Source: Halomonas denitrificans
GTDB lineage: Bacteria; Pseudomonadota; Gammaproteobacteria; Pseudomonadales; Halomonadaceae
Direction: 5' to 3'
DNA: 64,000 nt
NCBI RefSeq assembly: GCF_003056305.1
Contig: NZ_PYVX01000001.1
Coordinates: forward strand, 1,240,001 to 1,304,000
Shown piece by piece: positions 28,085 through 36,488 of the stretch; position 1 is the first letter of the stretch, and each line of letters starts with the position of its first letter. The notes under the pieces are model-generated. The model saw only the letters and a program-made list of their open reading frames with translations. It searched no databases and was not told where the DNA came from. A program made the position numbers and the translations under genes.

Positions 28085-28333
28085 TCAGCGCTTGTGGCGC
28101 CGGCGATAGCGGTGCACCGCCGCGCTGATGACCGCGGTGAGGTCATCGTCCTGGCGCGCGGCCGGGGCACGGGAATCTCGAACGTCGGGGGCGACCGGCT
28201 CGGGGAAGAAGCGGCCGATGGTCTTGGACATCAACGTGGTGACGCCCACCAGCACGGTAAGAAAAACAAAGACGAACCCCATACCGAGGCCCATGAGGGC
28301 GAGGCCCTCGTTGATCAGCTGCGAATCCTGCAT
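28085..28333 (-). CDS. oadG: Oxaloacetate decarboxylase, gamma subunit
   Basis: 82-aa small membrane subunit that assembles the alpha and beta subunits. One N-terminal transmembrane helix (ALMGLGMGFVFVFLTVLVGVTTLM), a Pro-rich stretch (FFPEPVAPDV) and an Arg/His-rich C-terminus (AAVHRYRRRHKR), the part that in other OadG proteins coordinates Zn and contacts OadA. ATG 28333 has AGGAGA 7-12 nt upstream; the longer in-frame extension is not family-like. First gene of oadGAB, divergent from dusC. Confidence 0.88.
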   Translation of the reverse strand: MQDSQLINEGLALMGLGMGFVFVFLTVLVGVTTLMSKTIGRFFPEPVAPDVRDSRAPAARQDDDLTAVISAAVHRYRRRHKR

Positions 28334-28447
28334 GCGAATTCTCCTGACTCTTGCGCAAAAATGGGCCAGATATGGCAAAAAAACCCGACTTGCGCATTTT
28401 TTATGTTCGTATAACCTGCCAGATCCCCGACAGATTGCAATGGCGTC

Positions 28448-29485
28448 ATGGTGGAAGTCAGCGTTGTTAAATTACTACATAAAGGCCGAATCGGCCTAGC
28501 GCCCATGGAGGGGGTCATCGATGCGGTGACCCGCGACCTGCTGACGCGCACCCCCGGCTTCGACTGGGTGGTGACCGAGTTCGTGCGCGTGGTCGACGCC
28601 CGGCTGCCGCCCCGCGTCTTCTACAAGCACTGCCCGGAGCTTACGGCCGATACGGCGCCCGCCACCCCGAGCGGCGTGCCGGTGGCCCTGCAGCTGCTGG
28701 GCTCCGACCCCGCGGCGCTGGCCGCCAACGCCCGCCAGGCGCTGCGCCTCGGCGCCACCGGCGTGGATCTCAATTTCGGCTGCCCGGCCAAGCTGGTCAA
28801 TCGCCACGACGGCGGCGCGTCGCTGCTGCGCGACCCGCGCCGCGTGCATGCCGCCGTGGCGGCGGTACACGCGGCCGTGGGCGACGCCATCCCGGTGACC
28901 GCCAAGATCCGCCTGGGCTTCTCCGACCGGCGCCTGGCGCTGGCCTGCGCCCTGACGACCCAGGACGCCGGCGCCCGGCGACTGGTGGTCCACGGCCGCA
29001 CCCGCGACGAGGGCTACCGTCCGCCCGCCCACTGGGAGTGGATCGGCCGGATCCGCCAGCGCCTCGCCATCCCGGTGGTCGCCAACGGCGACATCTGGAC
29101 CCTGGAGGACTACTGGAAGGCGCGCACCCTCTCCGGCTGCCAGGACGTCATGCTCGGCCGCGGCGCCCTGGCCGATCCCCGGCTGGCCGCCCGCATCCGC
29201 CACTGGCAGGCCACCGGCGAGCGCCTGCCGGCGACGCCCTGGCAGGCGCGCGCGGCGATCCTCGCCGAGTTTGCCGCCACCCAGCGGCGCGGGCTGCCCG
29301 ACCGGGTGGTCGTCTCGCTGCTGAAGCAGTGGCTCAACCACATGCGCCAGGGCGACGCCGAGGCCGCCCGACGCTTCCAGGCGCTCAAGCGCATCACCCA
29401 GCTCGACGCCTTGCTCGAGGGGCTGGCCGCCCCCACCCCCGGCACCGCCGCCCCGACCACCGCCGCGGCGACGCTCGACGCCTAG
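28448..29485 (+). CDS. dusC: tRNA-dihydrouridine(16) synthase DusC
   Basis: 345-aa FMN-dependent TIM-barrel enzyme that reduces U16 in tRNA to dihydrouridine. Markers are GLAPMEGVIDAVTRDLLT, the TEFVRVVD segment distinctive of DusC, the catalytic Cys in VDLNFGCPAKLVNRHDGGASLL, VHGRTRDEGY and VVANGDIWTLEDYWK. An Ala/Pro/Thr-rich tail of about 20 residues is extra. The exact start (28448) is less certain because the first residues are not conserved. Its stop codon overlaps that of the convergent pxpC gene. Confidence 0.92.
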   Translation: MVEVSVVKLLHKGRIGLAPMEGVIDAVTRDLLTRTPGFDWVVTEFVRVVDARLPPRVFYKHCPELTADTAPATPSGVPVALQLLGSDPAALAANARQALRLGATGVDLNFGCPAKLVNRHDGGASLLRDPRRVHAAVAAVHAAVGDAIPVTAKIRLGFSDRRLALACALTTQDAGARRLVVHGRTRDEGYRPPAHWEWIGRIRQRLAIPVVANGDIWTLEDYWKARTLSGCQDVMLGRGALADPRLAARIRHWQATGERLPATPWQARAAILAEFAATQRRGLPDRVVVSLLKQWLNHMRQGDAEAARRFQALKRITQLDALLEGLAAPTPGTAAPTTAAATLDA

Positions 29486-30423
29486 CCCGCCCCCATCGCC
29501 TCGAGGAAGCGCCGGTGGCGCGCCTGGGCCCGCCCCAGGGGGGTGGCCACCAGCTGTACCTCCTGGCCGGGCGCGCACTGGGCAAGCCGCGCGCAGGCCA
29601 GCGGCGTGAGGGTGCCCAGGCGCGGATAGCCGCCGATCGTCTGGCGATCGTTGAGCAGCGCGATGGGCTGGCCGTCGGGCGGCACCTGCACCGCGCCCAG
29701 CGCGATGCCCTCGGAGATCAGGCCGGGCAGCCGGCAGTTCAGCGCCGGACCGCGCAGCCGCACGCCCATGCGATCGGCGCGGGCATCGACGCGCCAGGCC
29801 GCGTTGAAGGCGCGATAGAGGCTCTCGCCGGTGAAGTCCGCCACCTGGGCGCCGGGAATCAGCGCCAACCGCGCCGGGCGCCGGTAATCGAGCCGCGCCG
29901 CCTCGGGCACCGTCGCCTCGGGCGCGCCGGTATCAGGCCCGAAATCCAGCTTGTCGCCCACGGCCAGCGCGCGTCCGTCGCCGGCGTGCCCGCCGAGCCC
30001 CTCGCGGGCGACGCAGGCCAGGCTGCCCAGCACCGGCTCGCCGGCAAAACCGCCCGGCACCGCCAGGTAGGCGCGCAGGCCGCTTACCGGCGTGGCGAAG
30101 CTGAGCCGCTGCCCCTCGCGCAGGGTGACGACGCGCCAGGGCGCGATCGCCTCTCCCTCGACGCTCGCCTGCAGGTCCGCTCCGCAAAGCGCCAGCCGCG
30201 TGGTCCGCTCGGCGACGAGGACAAGCCCGCCCAGGGACACCTCCAGCGCCGCCGCGTCCCAGGCATTGCCCAGCAGGCGATTGGCCCAGGCGAAGGCGTG
30301 CAGGTCGGCCGGTCCGCCCTGGGTGACGCCGAGCCGGCGAGTGCCGAAGCGCCCGGCATCCTGGAGCATGGCCAGCGGCCCGGCCCGCTCGACCCGCAGG
30401 TAGCCCATCGCGTGCTGACTCAT
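29482..30423 (-). CDS. pxpC: 5-oxoprolinase subunit C (biotin-dependent carboxyltransferase family)
   Basis: 313-aa subunit of the ATP-dependent prokaryotic 5-oxoprolinase that opens pyroglutamate to glutamate. Typical sequence includes RAGPLAMLQDAGRFGTRRLGVTQGGPADLHAFAWANRLLGN, a family start, and SEGIALGAVQVPPDGQPIALLNDRQTIGGYPRLGTLT near the end. Formerly annotated as an allophanate hydrolase subunit 2 homologue. ATG 30423 overlaps the pxpB stop as ATGA; ATG 30408 (MGYLRVE) is an alternative. Confidence 0.93.
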   Translation of the reverse strand: MSQHAMGYLRVERAGPLAMLQDAGRFGTRRLGVTQGGPADLHAFAWANRLLGNAWDAAALEVSLGGLVLVAERTTRLALCGADLQASVEGEAIAPWRVVTLREGQRLSFATPVSGLRAYLAVPGGFAGEPVLGSLACVAREGLGGHAGDGRALAVGDKLDFGPDTGAPEATVPEAARLDYRRPARLALIPGAQVADFTGESLYRAFNAAWRVDARADRMGVRLRGPALNCRLPGLISEGIALGAVQVPPDGQPIALLNDRQTIGGYPRLGTLTPLACARLAQCAPGQEVQLVATPLGRAQARHRRFLEAMGAG

Positions 30424-31142
30424 GACGCGGCCTCCGCCAGCGGGGCCACGGGCGCGGTGTCGCCGCCCAGGCGTTCGAATTCACGGCGGGTGATGGCGGT
30501 GAAGCGCACCCGGTCGCCGACCGACAGCAGGCTCAATCCCTCGCGGCCGAGGTCGAACAGCCGCGCGGGGGTGCGCCCCAGCAGGTTCCAACCCCCCGGT
30601 GAGACCCGCGGATAGGCCGCGGTCTGCCGCCCGGCCAGGGCCACGCTGCCGGCCGGCACCCGCTTGCGCGGGGTGGCCAGGCGCGGCGTCTCGAGGCGGG
30701 CCTCCACGCTGCCCATGAAGGCGAAGCCCGGGGCGAAGCCCAGCGCGAAGACGCGATACTCCTGCCCCGTGTGGAGCGCGATCACCTCGTTGAGCGACAG
30801 GCCGGTGCGCGCCTGCAGCCGCGTGAGCTCCGGCCCCACGGCGGGGTCGTACCAGACCGGCAGCGTCTTGACCTCGGCGCCCCGGGATTCCTCCCCCGCC
30901 GCCAGGTCGTCGAGCAGGCCCGCGAGCTTGGCGCGGGCCTCGGCCGCGGTCAGGCGCAGGGGGTCGTAGTGCACGAGCAGGGTGGTGTAGGACGGCACCA
31001 GGTCGACCAGCGCCTCGCCGAAGGCCGCCTCGCAGCGGCGGCAGAGCGCCATCATCGCCGGCATGTTGCCCTCGTCGATGGCGTCGAACAGGCGCACCAG
31101 CCAGGCGTCGACCCCGGCATTCTCCAGGCGGGCGCGCATCAT
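30420..31142 (-). CDS. pxpB: 5-oxoprolinase subunit B
   Basis: 240-aa KipI/allophanate-hydrolase-subunit-1 type protein forming the catalytic complex with PxpC. Conserved features: [100 protein letters not shown] 31142 overlaps the pxpA stop as ATGA, so pxpA, pxpB and pxpC are translationally chained. Confidence 0.94.
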   Translation of the reverse strand: MMRARLENAGVDAWLVRLFDAIDEGNMPAMMALCRRCEAAFGEALVDLVPSYTTLLVHYDPLRLTAAEARAKLAGLLDDLAAGEESRGAEVKTLPVWYDPAVGPELTRLQARTGLSLNEVIALHTGQEYRVFALGFAPGFAFMGSVEARLETPRLATPRKRVPAGSVALAGRQTAAYPRVSPGGWNLLGRTPARLFDLGREGLSLLSVGDRVRFTAITRREFERLGGDTAPVAPLAEAAS

Positions 31143-31894
31143 GCCGCCCCCTCGAGCCGGTCCAGCTCGCGACGGATCGCCGCCACCGCGGCGATCGATT
31201 CCGGATTGTCGCCGTGCACGCAGAGCGTCTGCGCCTCGAGGACGAGGGCGCTGCCGTCGCTCGCCGTGAGCGGCATCCCGTGGGCGATGCGGCGCGCCTG
31301 GTCGAGGATGCGCTCGGGGTCGTGATGCACCGCCCCAGGCTCGGCGCGGCTCACCAGGTGCCCGTCGCCGTCGTAGGCCCGGTCGGCGAAGGCCTCGAGC
31401 CACAGGGTGATGCCGTGCTCGGCGGCGAGCTCGCGCGCCACCGCCGGGTCGCGGGTCGCCATCGCCATCAGCGGTAGGTCGGCGTCGAAGGCCGCCAGCG
31501 CCCGCATCACCGCCGCCAGCCGCGCGGGGTCGCGCATCATGTCGTTGTAGAGCGCGCCGTGGGGCTTGACGTAGCCCAGGCGCGCGCCCTCGGCCCGGCA
31601 CATCGCGGCCAGAGCGCCGAGCTGGTAGAGCACCAGGTTCTCGACCTCCTCGGCCGAGCAGGCCAGGGAGCGACGCCCGAAGCCGACCAGGTCGGGATAG
31701 GCCGGGTGTGCCCCGACCGTGACGCCGTGCTGTGCGGCCAGGCGCACGGTGGCGCGGATGGTGTCCGGGTCGGCGGCGTGAAAGCCACAGGCCACGTTGG
31801 CCAGGTCGACCAGCGGCATGACCCGGGCATCGCAGCCCATCTTCCAGGGTCCCAGGCTCTCGCCCATGTCGGCATTGAGCAGCAGTCGCGGCAT
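31139..31894 (-). CDS. pxpA: 5-oxoprolinase subunit A
   Basis: 251-aa LamB/YcsF family protein. It opens [19 protein letters not shown], with the metal or substrate motifs [42 protein letters not shown] and, near the end, [11 protein letters not shown]. It cleaves the activated 5-oxoproline ring together with PxpBC. ATG 31894 has GGAGGAGGG about 4-12 nt upstream. Second half of the putP-DUF1989-pxpABC operon. Confidence 0.95.
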   Translation of the reverse strand: MPRLLLNADMGESLGPWKMGCDARVMPLVDLANVACGFHAADPDTIRATVRLAAQHGVTVGAHPAYPDLVGFGRRSLACSAEEVENLVLYQLGALAAMCRAEGARLGYVKPHGALYNDMMRDPARLAAVMRALAAFDADLPLMAMATRDPAVARELAAEHGITLWLEAFADRAYDGDGHLVSRAEPGAVHHDPERILDQARRIAHGMPLTASDGSALVLEAQTLCVHGDNPESIAAVAAIRRELDRLEGAA

Positions 31895-31947
31895 GTGCCC
31901 TCCTCCTCGCCGTGGTGTGATCGGGCCCCGCGGCCGGGGCCCGGGGG

Positions 31948-32820
31948 TCAGCAGCAGCGCTGCCGCTTGATCTCGGTCCAGTCGGTGTCCGGCGCGCGGC
32001 GCCCATGGCGGCCGCGATAGGGCGCGGGCTCCGGCGAGCGCCAGCCGGCCAGGCGCGCCTCGTCCAGGGCGTAGATCTCGACGCCGAGGGGGTTGCAGGT
32101 CTCCAGCGGATCCCGCGCATCGGGGCCCCAAAGGTCCACCGACAGGTCGCCGCCGGGGCAGCAGGACATGGCGCAGAGCAGGTCGATCTCGGCGAAGAAC
32201 TCGAGATAGTCGCCCTTGCGCGCCGGGCAGGCCTTCATGAAGTACTGGTCGTCGTCGTTGAGCCCGGTGCACTGGAAGATGTTGAGCACGTCGTGGACGT
32301 CGAACTCGGTCAGCCCCCAGGGCTCCACGGCACGCACCAGGTTGGAGTGGCAGTGGAAGTCGAAGTCCTCGCCGGTGAGCAGGCGGTTGACGTAGGGGTC
32401 GCAGCGCGTGCCCAGCAGGTCGTGGACGCGCCCGCCCTCCTCGTCGACCCCGTAGTCGGCCAGGGTGTCGTCGATGATGGTGGCCATCGGCCGCAGGTAG
32501 GGCAGCGTCGACCAGAGGCGATCGTAGGTGCTGACGTGGGCGCGCTGCAGCTGGCGGGTGCGCGAGGCCCACATCCGCTCCCGCGGGTTATGCAGGTTCC
32601 ACATGTTGAAGTCGCCGACCTGGGAGCCCTCGAGGATCTTGACCCGGAAGACGTGCCCCGCCGGCACCTTCCATGCCAGGCCGTCGCGCAGCGGCACGGT
32701 GTGCTCGGCCACCAGGCGGCGTTCGCCGTGGGCCTCGGTCAGGCGGTCGTAGAAGGCCTGGTCCACGTCGAGGATCGAGCCCTGGGTGGCCTGGTAGGCC
32801 GCGGGTACCTTACTGCTCAT
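31948..32820 (-). CDS. DUF1989 (urea carboxylase-associated) family protein
   Basis: 290-aa protein of the DUF1989 family, often found beside urea carboxylase or amidolyase genes and described as urea carboxylase-associated; its biochemical function is not established. The core is cupin-like: [65 protein letters not shown] and [13 protein letters not shown]. Several Cys and His (DFHCH, CPARKG, SCCPGGD) could bind metal, and the C-terminus ends RQRCC. Lies between putP (10 bp away) and pxpA (53 bp), so is likely part of the same catabolic operon. Confidence 0.82.
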   Translation of the reverse strand: MSSKVPAAYQATQGSILDVDQAFYDRLTEAHGERRLVAEHTVPLRDGLAWKVPAGHVFRVKILEGSQVGDFNMWNLHNPRERMWASRTRQLQRAHVSTYDRLWSTLPYLRPMATIIDDTLADYGVDEEGGRVHDLLGTRCDPYVNRLLTGEDFDFHCHSNLVRAVEPWGLTEFDVHDVLNIFQCTGLNDDDQYFMKACPARKGDYLEFFAEIDLLCAMSCCPGGDLSVDLWGPDARDPLETCNPLGVEIYALDEARLAGWRSPEPAPYRGRHGRRAPDTDWTEIKRQRCC

Positions 32821-32830
32821 GGGAAACTCC

Positions 32831-34336
32831 TTACGCCTTGGCGGCGGTCTGTTCAGAGTGGGAATCCTGGGGACGGCGCCAGGTGCGCATCAGCGTCTCG
32901 AAGCAGTCGCGCTCGGCGCGCCCCTCGCCGAGGCGGCTGACCAGCACCACCGCCAGCAGCGACAGCGCGAAGCCCGGCACCACCTCGAACATGTCGAAGA
33001 TGCCCGCCGGGCCGCCGGAGAGCGGCTTCCAGACGGCCACGGTCACCGCACCCACCAGCAGGCCGGCGATCGCGCCGTTGCGGGTCATGCCGCGCCAGAA
33101 CAGCGACAGCAGGATGACCGGGCCGAAGGCCGCGCCGAAGCCGCCCCAGGCGTAGGAGACGAGGTCGAGGATGCTGCTGTCGCGATCCTGGGCCATGAAG
33201 GTGGCCAGCAGGGCCACGACCAGCACGCTCGCCCGGCTCATCCAGACCAGCTCGCGCTGGCTCGCCCTGGGGCGCACGAAGCCGCGATACAGATCCTCGG
33301 CCAGGGCGCTGGAGCAGACCAGCAGCTGGGAGTCGATAGTACTCATGATGGCCGCCAGCACGCCGGCCAGCACGAAGCCCGCCACCCAGGGGGTGAGCAT
33401 CACGTTGGAGAGCTCGATGAAGACGCGCTCGCTGTTCTCGAGGCTACCGCCGAACCAGTGGTAGCCCAGCGCGCCGACCGCCACCGCGGAGCCCATGGTG
33501 ATCGCCGACCAGAGCAGGGCGATGCGGCGCGAGACCTTGACGTCCTCGCGGCGCTTGAGCGCCATGAAGCGCACCACCACGTGGGGCTGGCCGACGTAGC
33601 CGATGGCCCAGCCGGCCAGCGACAGCATGCCGACCAGGGTCATGCCCTCCATCAGCCCGCCCAGCGGCTCGACGGCCTCGGCCGAGGCGGCGGCCGGCGA
33701 GGCGTCGCCGTTGCTCAGCGCCATCAGCGTCATGATCGCCACCGCGAACAGCGCCGCGGCCATCATCAGCCCCTGGATCAGGTCGGTCCAGGAGGCGGCC
33801 AGGAAGCCCCCGAGGAAGGTGTAGGAGACGATGACCGCCGCGCCGACCCACAGCGCCACCCGGTAGTCGATCTCGAAGAGGCTCTCGAAGAGCACCGCGC
33901 CGCCCACCAGGCCGGCCGAGACGTAGAAGGTGAAGAACACCAGCATCACCACCGAGGAGACGGTGCGCAGGATCCGCTGGCGATCGACGAAGCGCGCCTC
34001 GAGGTAGTCGGGGATGGTCAGGGCGTTGCCGGCCGCCTCGGTGAAGACCCGCAGCCGCTCGGCGATCAGCGACCAGTTGAGGTAGACGCCGAGCAGGGTC
34101 CAGGCGGCGATCCAGGCCTGGGAGAGCCCGCCGGAGAAGATCGCCCCGGGCAGCCCCATCAGGGCCCAGCCGCTCAGGTCGGAGGCGCCGGCGCTCAGGG
34201 CGGCGACGCCCGGGGGCAGGTTGCGCCCGCCGAGGATGTAGTCGGAGAGGTCGCGCGTGGCGAGATAGAAGTAGATACCGATGCCGAGCATCAGCATCAG
34301 GTAGATCGCGAAAGACATCAGTACCGAAGTGCTCAT
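32831..34336 (-). CDS. putP: Sodium:solute symporter, PutP-like
   Basis: 501-aa SSS-family permease with about 13 transmembrane helices. PutP-type blocks: DYILGGRNLPPGVAALSAGASDLSGWALMGLPGAIFSGGLSQAWIA at the start, SYTFLGGFLAASWTDLIQGLMM and GFVLAGVLAAIMSTIDSQLLVCSSALAEDLYR. It imports proline or a related compound with Na+. No putA is nearby; its place ahead of DUF1989 and pxpABC suggests 5-oxoproline as an alternative substrate (inference). ATG 34336. Confidence 0.88.
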   Translation of the reverse strand: MSTSVLMSFAIYLMLMLGIGIYFYLATRDLSDYILGGRNLPPGVAALSAGASDLSGWALMGLPGAIFSGGLSQAWIAAWTLLGVYLNWSLIAERLRVFTEAAGNALTIPDYLEARFVDRQRILRTVSSVVMLVFFTFYVSAGLVGGAVLFESLFEIDYRVALWVGAAVIVSYTFLGGFLAASWTDLIQGLMMAAALFAVAIMTLMALSNGDASPAAASAEAVEPLGGLMEGMTLVGMLSLAGWAIGYVGQPHVVVRFMALKRREDVKVSRRIALLWSAITMGSAVAVGALGYHWFGGSLENSERVFIELSNVMLTPWVAGFVLAGVLAAIMSTIDSQLLVCSSALAEDLYRGFVRPRASQRELVWMSRASVLVVALLATFMAQDRDSSILDLVSYAWGGFGAAFGPVILLSLFWRGMTRNGAIAGLLVGAVTVAVWKPLSGGPAGIFDMFEVVPGFALSLLAVVLVSRLGEGRAERDCFETLMRTWRRPQDSHSEQTAAKA

Positions 34337-34480
34337 GGACAGCCCCGTCTTGAACCTTGTTGTCGATTGTGGAGGTCGATCTCCCCGCGCCGACGACGAG
34401 TGCGCCAGGCGAGATGGGGCGCTCAGGCTATCGATGAAAATCGGTCAAAAAAAGTGATATAAAATACTTCCAAACATGAC

Positions 34481-35401
34481 ATGAGCTCACCCATGCCCCG
34501 CCCTTCCCTCTCCGCCCTCAAGACCTTCGAGGTGGTCGCGCACAGCGGCAGCCTGACAGCCGCCGCGGCCATCCTGAGCGTCACCCAGTCGGCGGTCAGC
34601 CACCAGCTGCGCCGCCTGGAAACGGTGCTCGACGCCCGCCTGATCACCCGCCAGGGACGCGGCATCAGCCTGACCCCGCGGGGCGCCCAGCTGGCCGAGG
34701 AGCTGCGGGAGGGCTTCACGCGGATCGACGCCGCCGTCGACACCTTCGTCCGCCAGCAGAGCGGCAGCCAGCTGCGCATCGGCTGCCTGCCCTCGGTGGC
34801 CGTGCGCTGGCTGATCCCGCGCCTCAACCGCTTCCGGCGCCAGCATCCCGGCGTCTCGATCAGCCTGCAGTACGCCGGCGCCCTCGAGGAGCACCTGCCC
34901 CGGGACGCCGACGTGCTGATCACCTGGCAGGATGCGGCACCCACGGTGGCGGCCGAGCGGCTGCGCCTCTTCAGCGGGGCCACCTGGCCGGTGGCGAGCC
35001 CGCTCTACCTGGAGCGTGCCGCCCCCCTGGCGACCCCCGGCGATCTCTTGAACCAGGAGCTGCTCCACGACGAGTCCTACCGGCCCTGGCAGCAGTGGTT
35101 TCGCCACCAGGGGCTGATGCCGCCGATGATCGACACCGGCGTGCTCTACCAGGACTTCAACCTGCTGAGCGCGGCGGCGGTGGCCGGCCAGGGGGTCGCC
35201 CTCTGCCCACCGGTGCTGATCGAGAACGAGCTGGCCCAGGGCACCCTGATCCGACTCTTCGATGCCCCGGCCAACGAGGAGCGCGCCTACTGGCTCTTCT
35301 ATCGCCCGGACCCCACCGCGGCGATGCTGGCCTTCCGCGACTGGCTGGCGGCGGAGGCGAGCGCCCTGCCCGCCGCCGCCCAGGAGGCGGACGCGCGCTG
35401 A
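34481..35401 (+). CDS. LysR family transcriptional regulator
   Basis: 306-aa regulator. The winged helix-turn-helix covers about residues 9-66 (LSALKTFEVVAHSGSLTAAAAILSVTQSAVSHQLRRLETVLDARL), of the GcvA-like subtype. A periplasmic-binding-like effector domain follows (LRIGCLPSVAVRWLIPRLNRFRRQHPGVSI). It diverges from putP across 144 bp with a TATAAA hexamer at 34458-34463, so it most likely controls the putP-pxp operon and itself. ATG 34481 or 34493; no clear Shine-Dalgarno. Its stop codon lies in the first unit of a 16-bp tandem repeat. Confidence 0.88.
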   Translation: MSSPMPRPSLSALKTFEVVAHSGSLTAAAAILSVTQSAVSHQLRRLETVLDARLITRQGRGISLTPRGAQLAEELREGFTRIDAAVDTFVRQQSGSQLRIGCLPSVAVRWLIPRLNRFRRQHPGVSISLQYAGALEEHLPRDADVLITWQDAAPTVAAERLRLFSGATWPVASPLYLERAAPLATPGDLLNQELLHDESYRPWQQWFRHQGLMPPMIDTGVLYQDFNLLSAAAVAGQGVALCPPVLIENELAQGTLIRLFDAPANEERAYWLFYRPDPTAAMLAFRDWLAAEASALPAAAQEADAR

Positions 35402-35462
35402 GGCGGTCGCGCGCTGAGGCGGTCGCGCGCTGAGGCGGTCGCGCGCTGAGGCGGTCGCGCGC
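35393..35462. repeat. 16-bp tandem repeat (4 copies plus a partial)
   Basis: The unit GCGCGCTGAGGCGGTC occurs four times without change from 35393 to 35456, then GCGCGC. The first copy spans the LysR stop codon (TGA 35399-35401); every unit contains another TGA in its own phase. GC-only half units make it a likely site for copy-number variation. Confidence 0.95.
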
Positions 35463-35498
35463 GCGGCGGCAGGAGAACGAACGAAAAAACGAGCGGGC

Positions 35499-35533
35499 AA
35501 AAAAAGAGGCGCACGTCGCAAAGCGACGGCGCC
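35499..35533 (-). terminator. Second, distal terminator of the tRNA operon
   Basis: GGCGC-A-CGTCGC (35508-35519) pairs with GCGACG-GCGCC (35523-35533) around an AAA loop; on the minus strand it is followed by seven T (35505-35499). It also faces the end of the LysR gene. Confidence 0.75.
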
Positions 35534-35610
35534 CCAAACGATCGCGGAGCCGGGGCCCATCCTGGGCGCGGCCGGTCCGGCTAGCGAGAAAACATCGAAA
35601 CAAAACAGAA

Positions 35611-35636
35611 GACCCGCCCTCTGGTGAGGACGGGTC
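35611..35636 (-). terminator. Terminator just after the proximal tRNA-Arg
   Basis: GACCCG and CCTC pair with GAGG and CGGGTC (35611-35636, one mismatch), 6 bp past the tRNA-Arg 3' end on the minus strand, followed by a T-rich tail (TTCTGTTTTGTTTCG). Confidence 0.75.
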
Positions 35637-35642
35637 GATATC

Positions 35643-35719
35643 TGGCGCGCCCGGGAGGATTCGAACCTCCGACCACCTGATTCGTAGTCAGGTACTCTAT
35701 CCAGCTGAGCTACGGGCGC
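35643..35719 (-). tRNA. tRNA-Arg (ACG), copy 1
   Basis: 77 nt with encoded CCA. Acceptor GCGCCCG pairs with CGGGCGC. The anticodon arm CTGA-CTACGAA-TCAG gives anticodon ACG, which is deaminated to ICG by TadA and reads CGU, CGC and CGA. The T arm is GGAGG-TTCGAAT-CCTCC. Sequence identical to copy 2, 72 bp away. Confidence 0.97.
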
Positions 35720-35791
35720 GAAAGGCAACGAGAGGTCTCATTGCGGGGACGGGGCGACGGCATGCTGCTGTCGATCACATCCGGATGAAGA

Positions 35792-35868
35792 TGGCGCGCC
35801 CGGGAGGATTCGAACCTCCGACCACCTGATTCGTAGTCAGGTACTCTATCCAGCTGAGCTACGGGCGC
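35792..35868 (-). tRNA. tRNA-Arg (ACG), copy 2
   Basis: 77 nt including CCA, base-for-base the same as copy 1, with unrelated sequence between them. It lies 21 bp from tRNA-Ser in the same direction, so the three tRNAs are probably cut from one transcript. Confidence 0.97.
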
Positions 35869-35887
35869 TTGATCTTCACGTGTCGAT

Positions 35888-35982
<95 letters not shown>

Positions 35983-36080
35983 CTCATCGGCACGGTGCGT
36001 ATCCTACCGTTCTGTAAGGCCATTGTCCAGCGGTCCCGGCAATTTTTCCCGACCGGCCCGCCGTAACAGGCGCAAGGCCC

Positions 36081-36287
36081 TCAGGCGCCGACCGGGTCGT
36101 CACCCTCGACGTCGGAATCGGACTTCTCGCGCTGGATACGCTGGTAGATCTCCTCGCGATGCACGGCGACATCCTTGGGAGCATTGACGCCGATACGGAC
36201 CTGGTTGCCCTTGACGCCAAGGACGGTGACGGTGACATCGTCACCGATCATCAGGGTTTCGCCGACACGGCGGGTCAGGATGAGCAT
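36081..36287 (-). CDS. csrA: Carbon storage regulator CsrA/RsmA
   Basis: 68-aa RNA-binding dimer that binds GGA motifs in mRNA leaders and represses or stabilises translation. [48 protein letters not shown] is the invariant family core, including Arg6-Arg7 (in TRR) and Arg44 (in VHREEI) used for RNA contact. ATG 36287 has AGGAGAT 5-11 nt upstream. It follows lysC by 201 bp. A probable antagonist RNA lies at 46.1-46.4 kb. Confidence 0.97.
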   Translation of the reverse strand: MLILTRRVGETLMIGDDVTVTVLGVKGNQVRIGVNAPKDVAVHREEIYQRIQREKSDSDVEGDDPVGA

Positions 36288-36488
36288 GACTGATCTCCTT
36301 CTCAGACTTCTGGCTACGGGATGCTCGCCGGGAGGGACGACATGGCTGCATTGTGCGACAAGTCGCCGTCCCTGGCCACTGATGCCGGCACCTGCCAGGC
36401 AAGCACCACGTTGAAAGCGAGCCCGTTGACACCCGGGTCGGCGACCATCCCTAGTAGCGTAGAAGGTGTCGGCGACTCGAGTGAGCGC

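Noticed and set aside
35393..35462. Possible CRISPR array
   Set aside because: Head-to-tail 16-bp units without spacers, and no cas genes.
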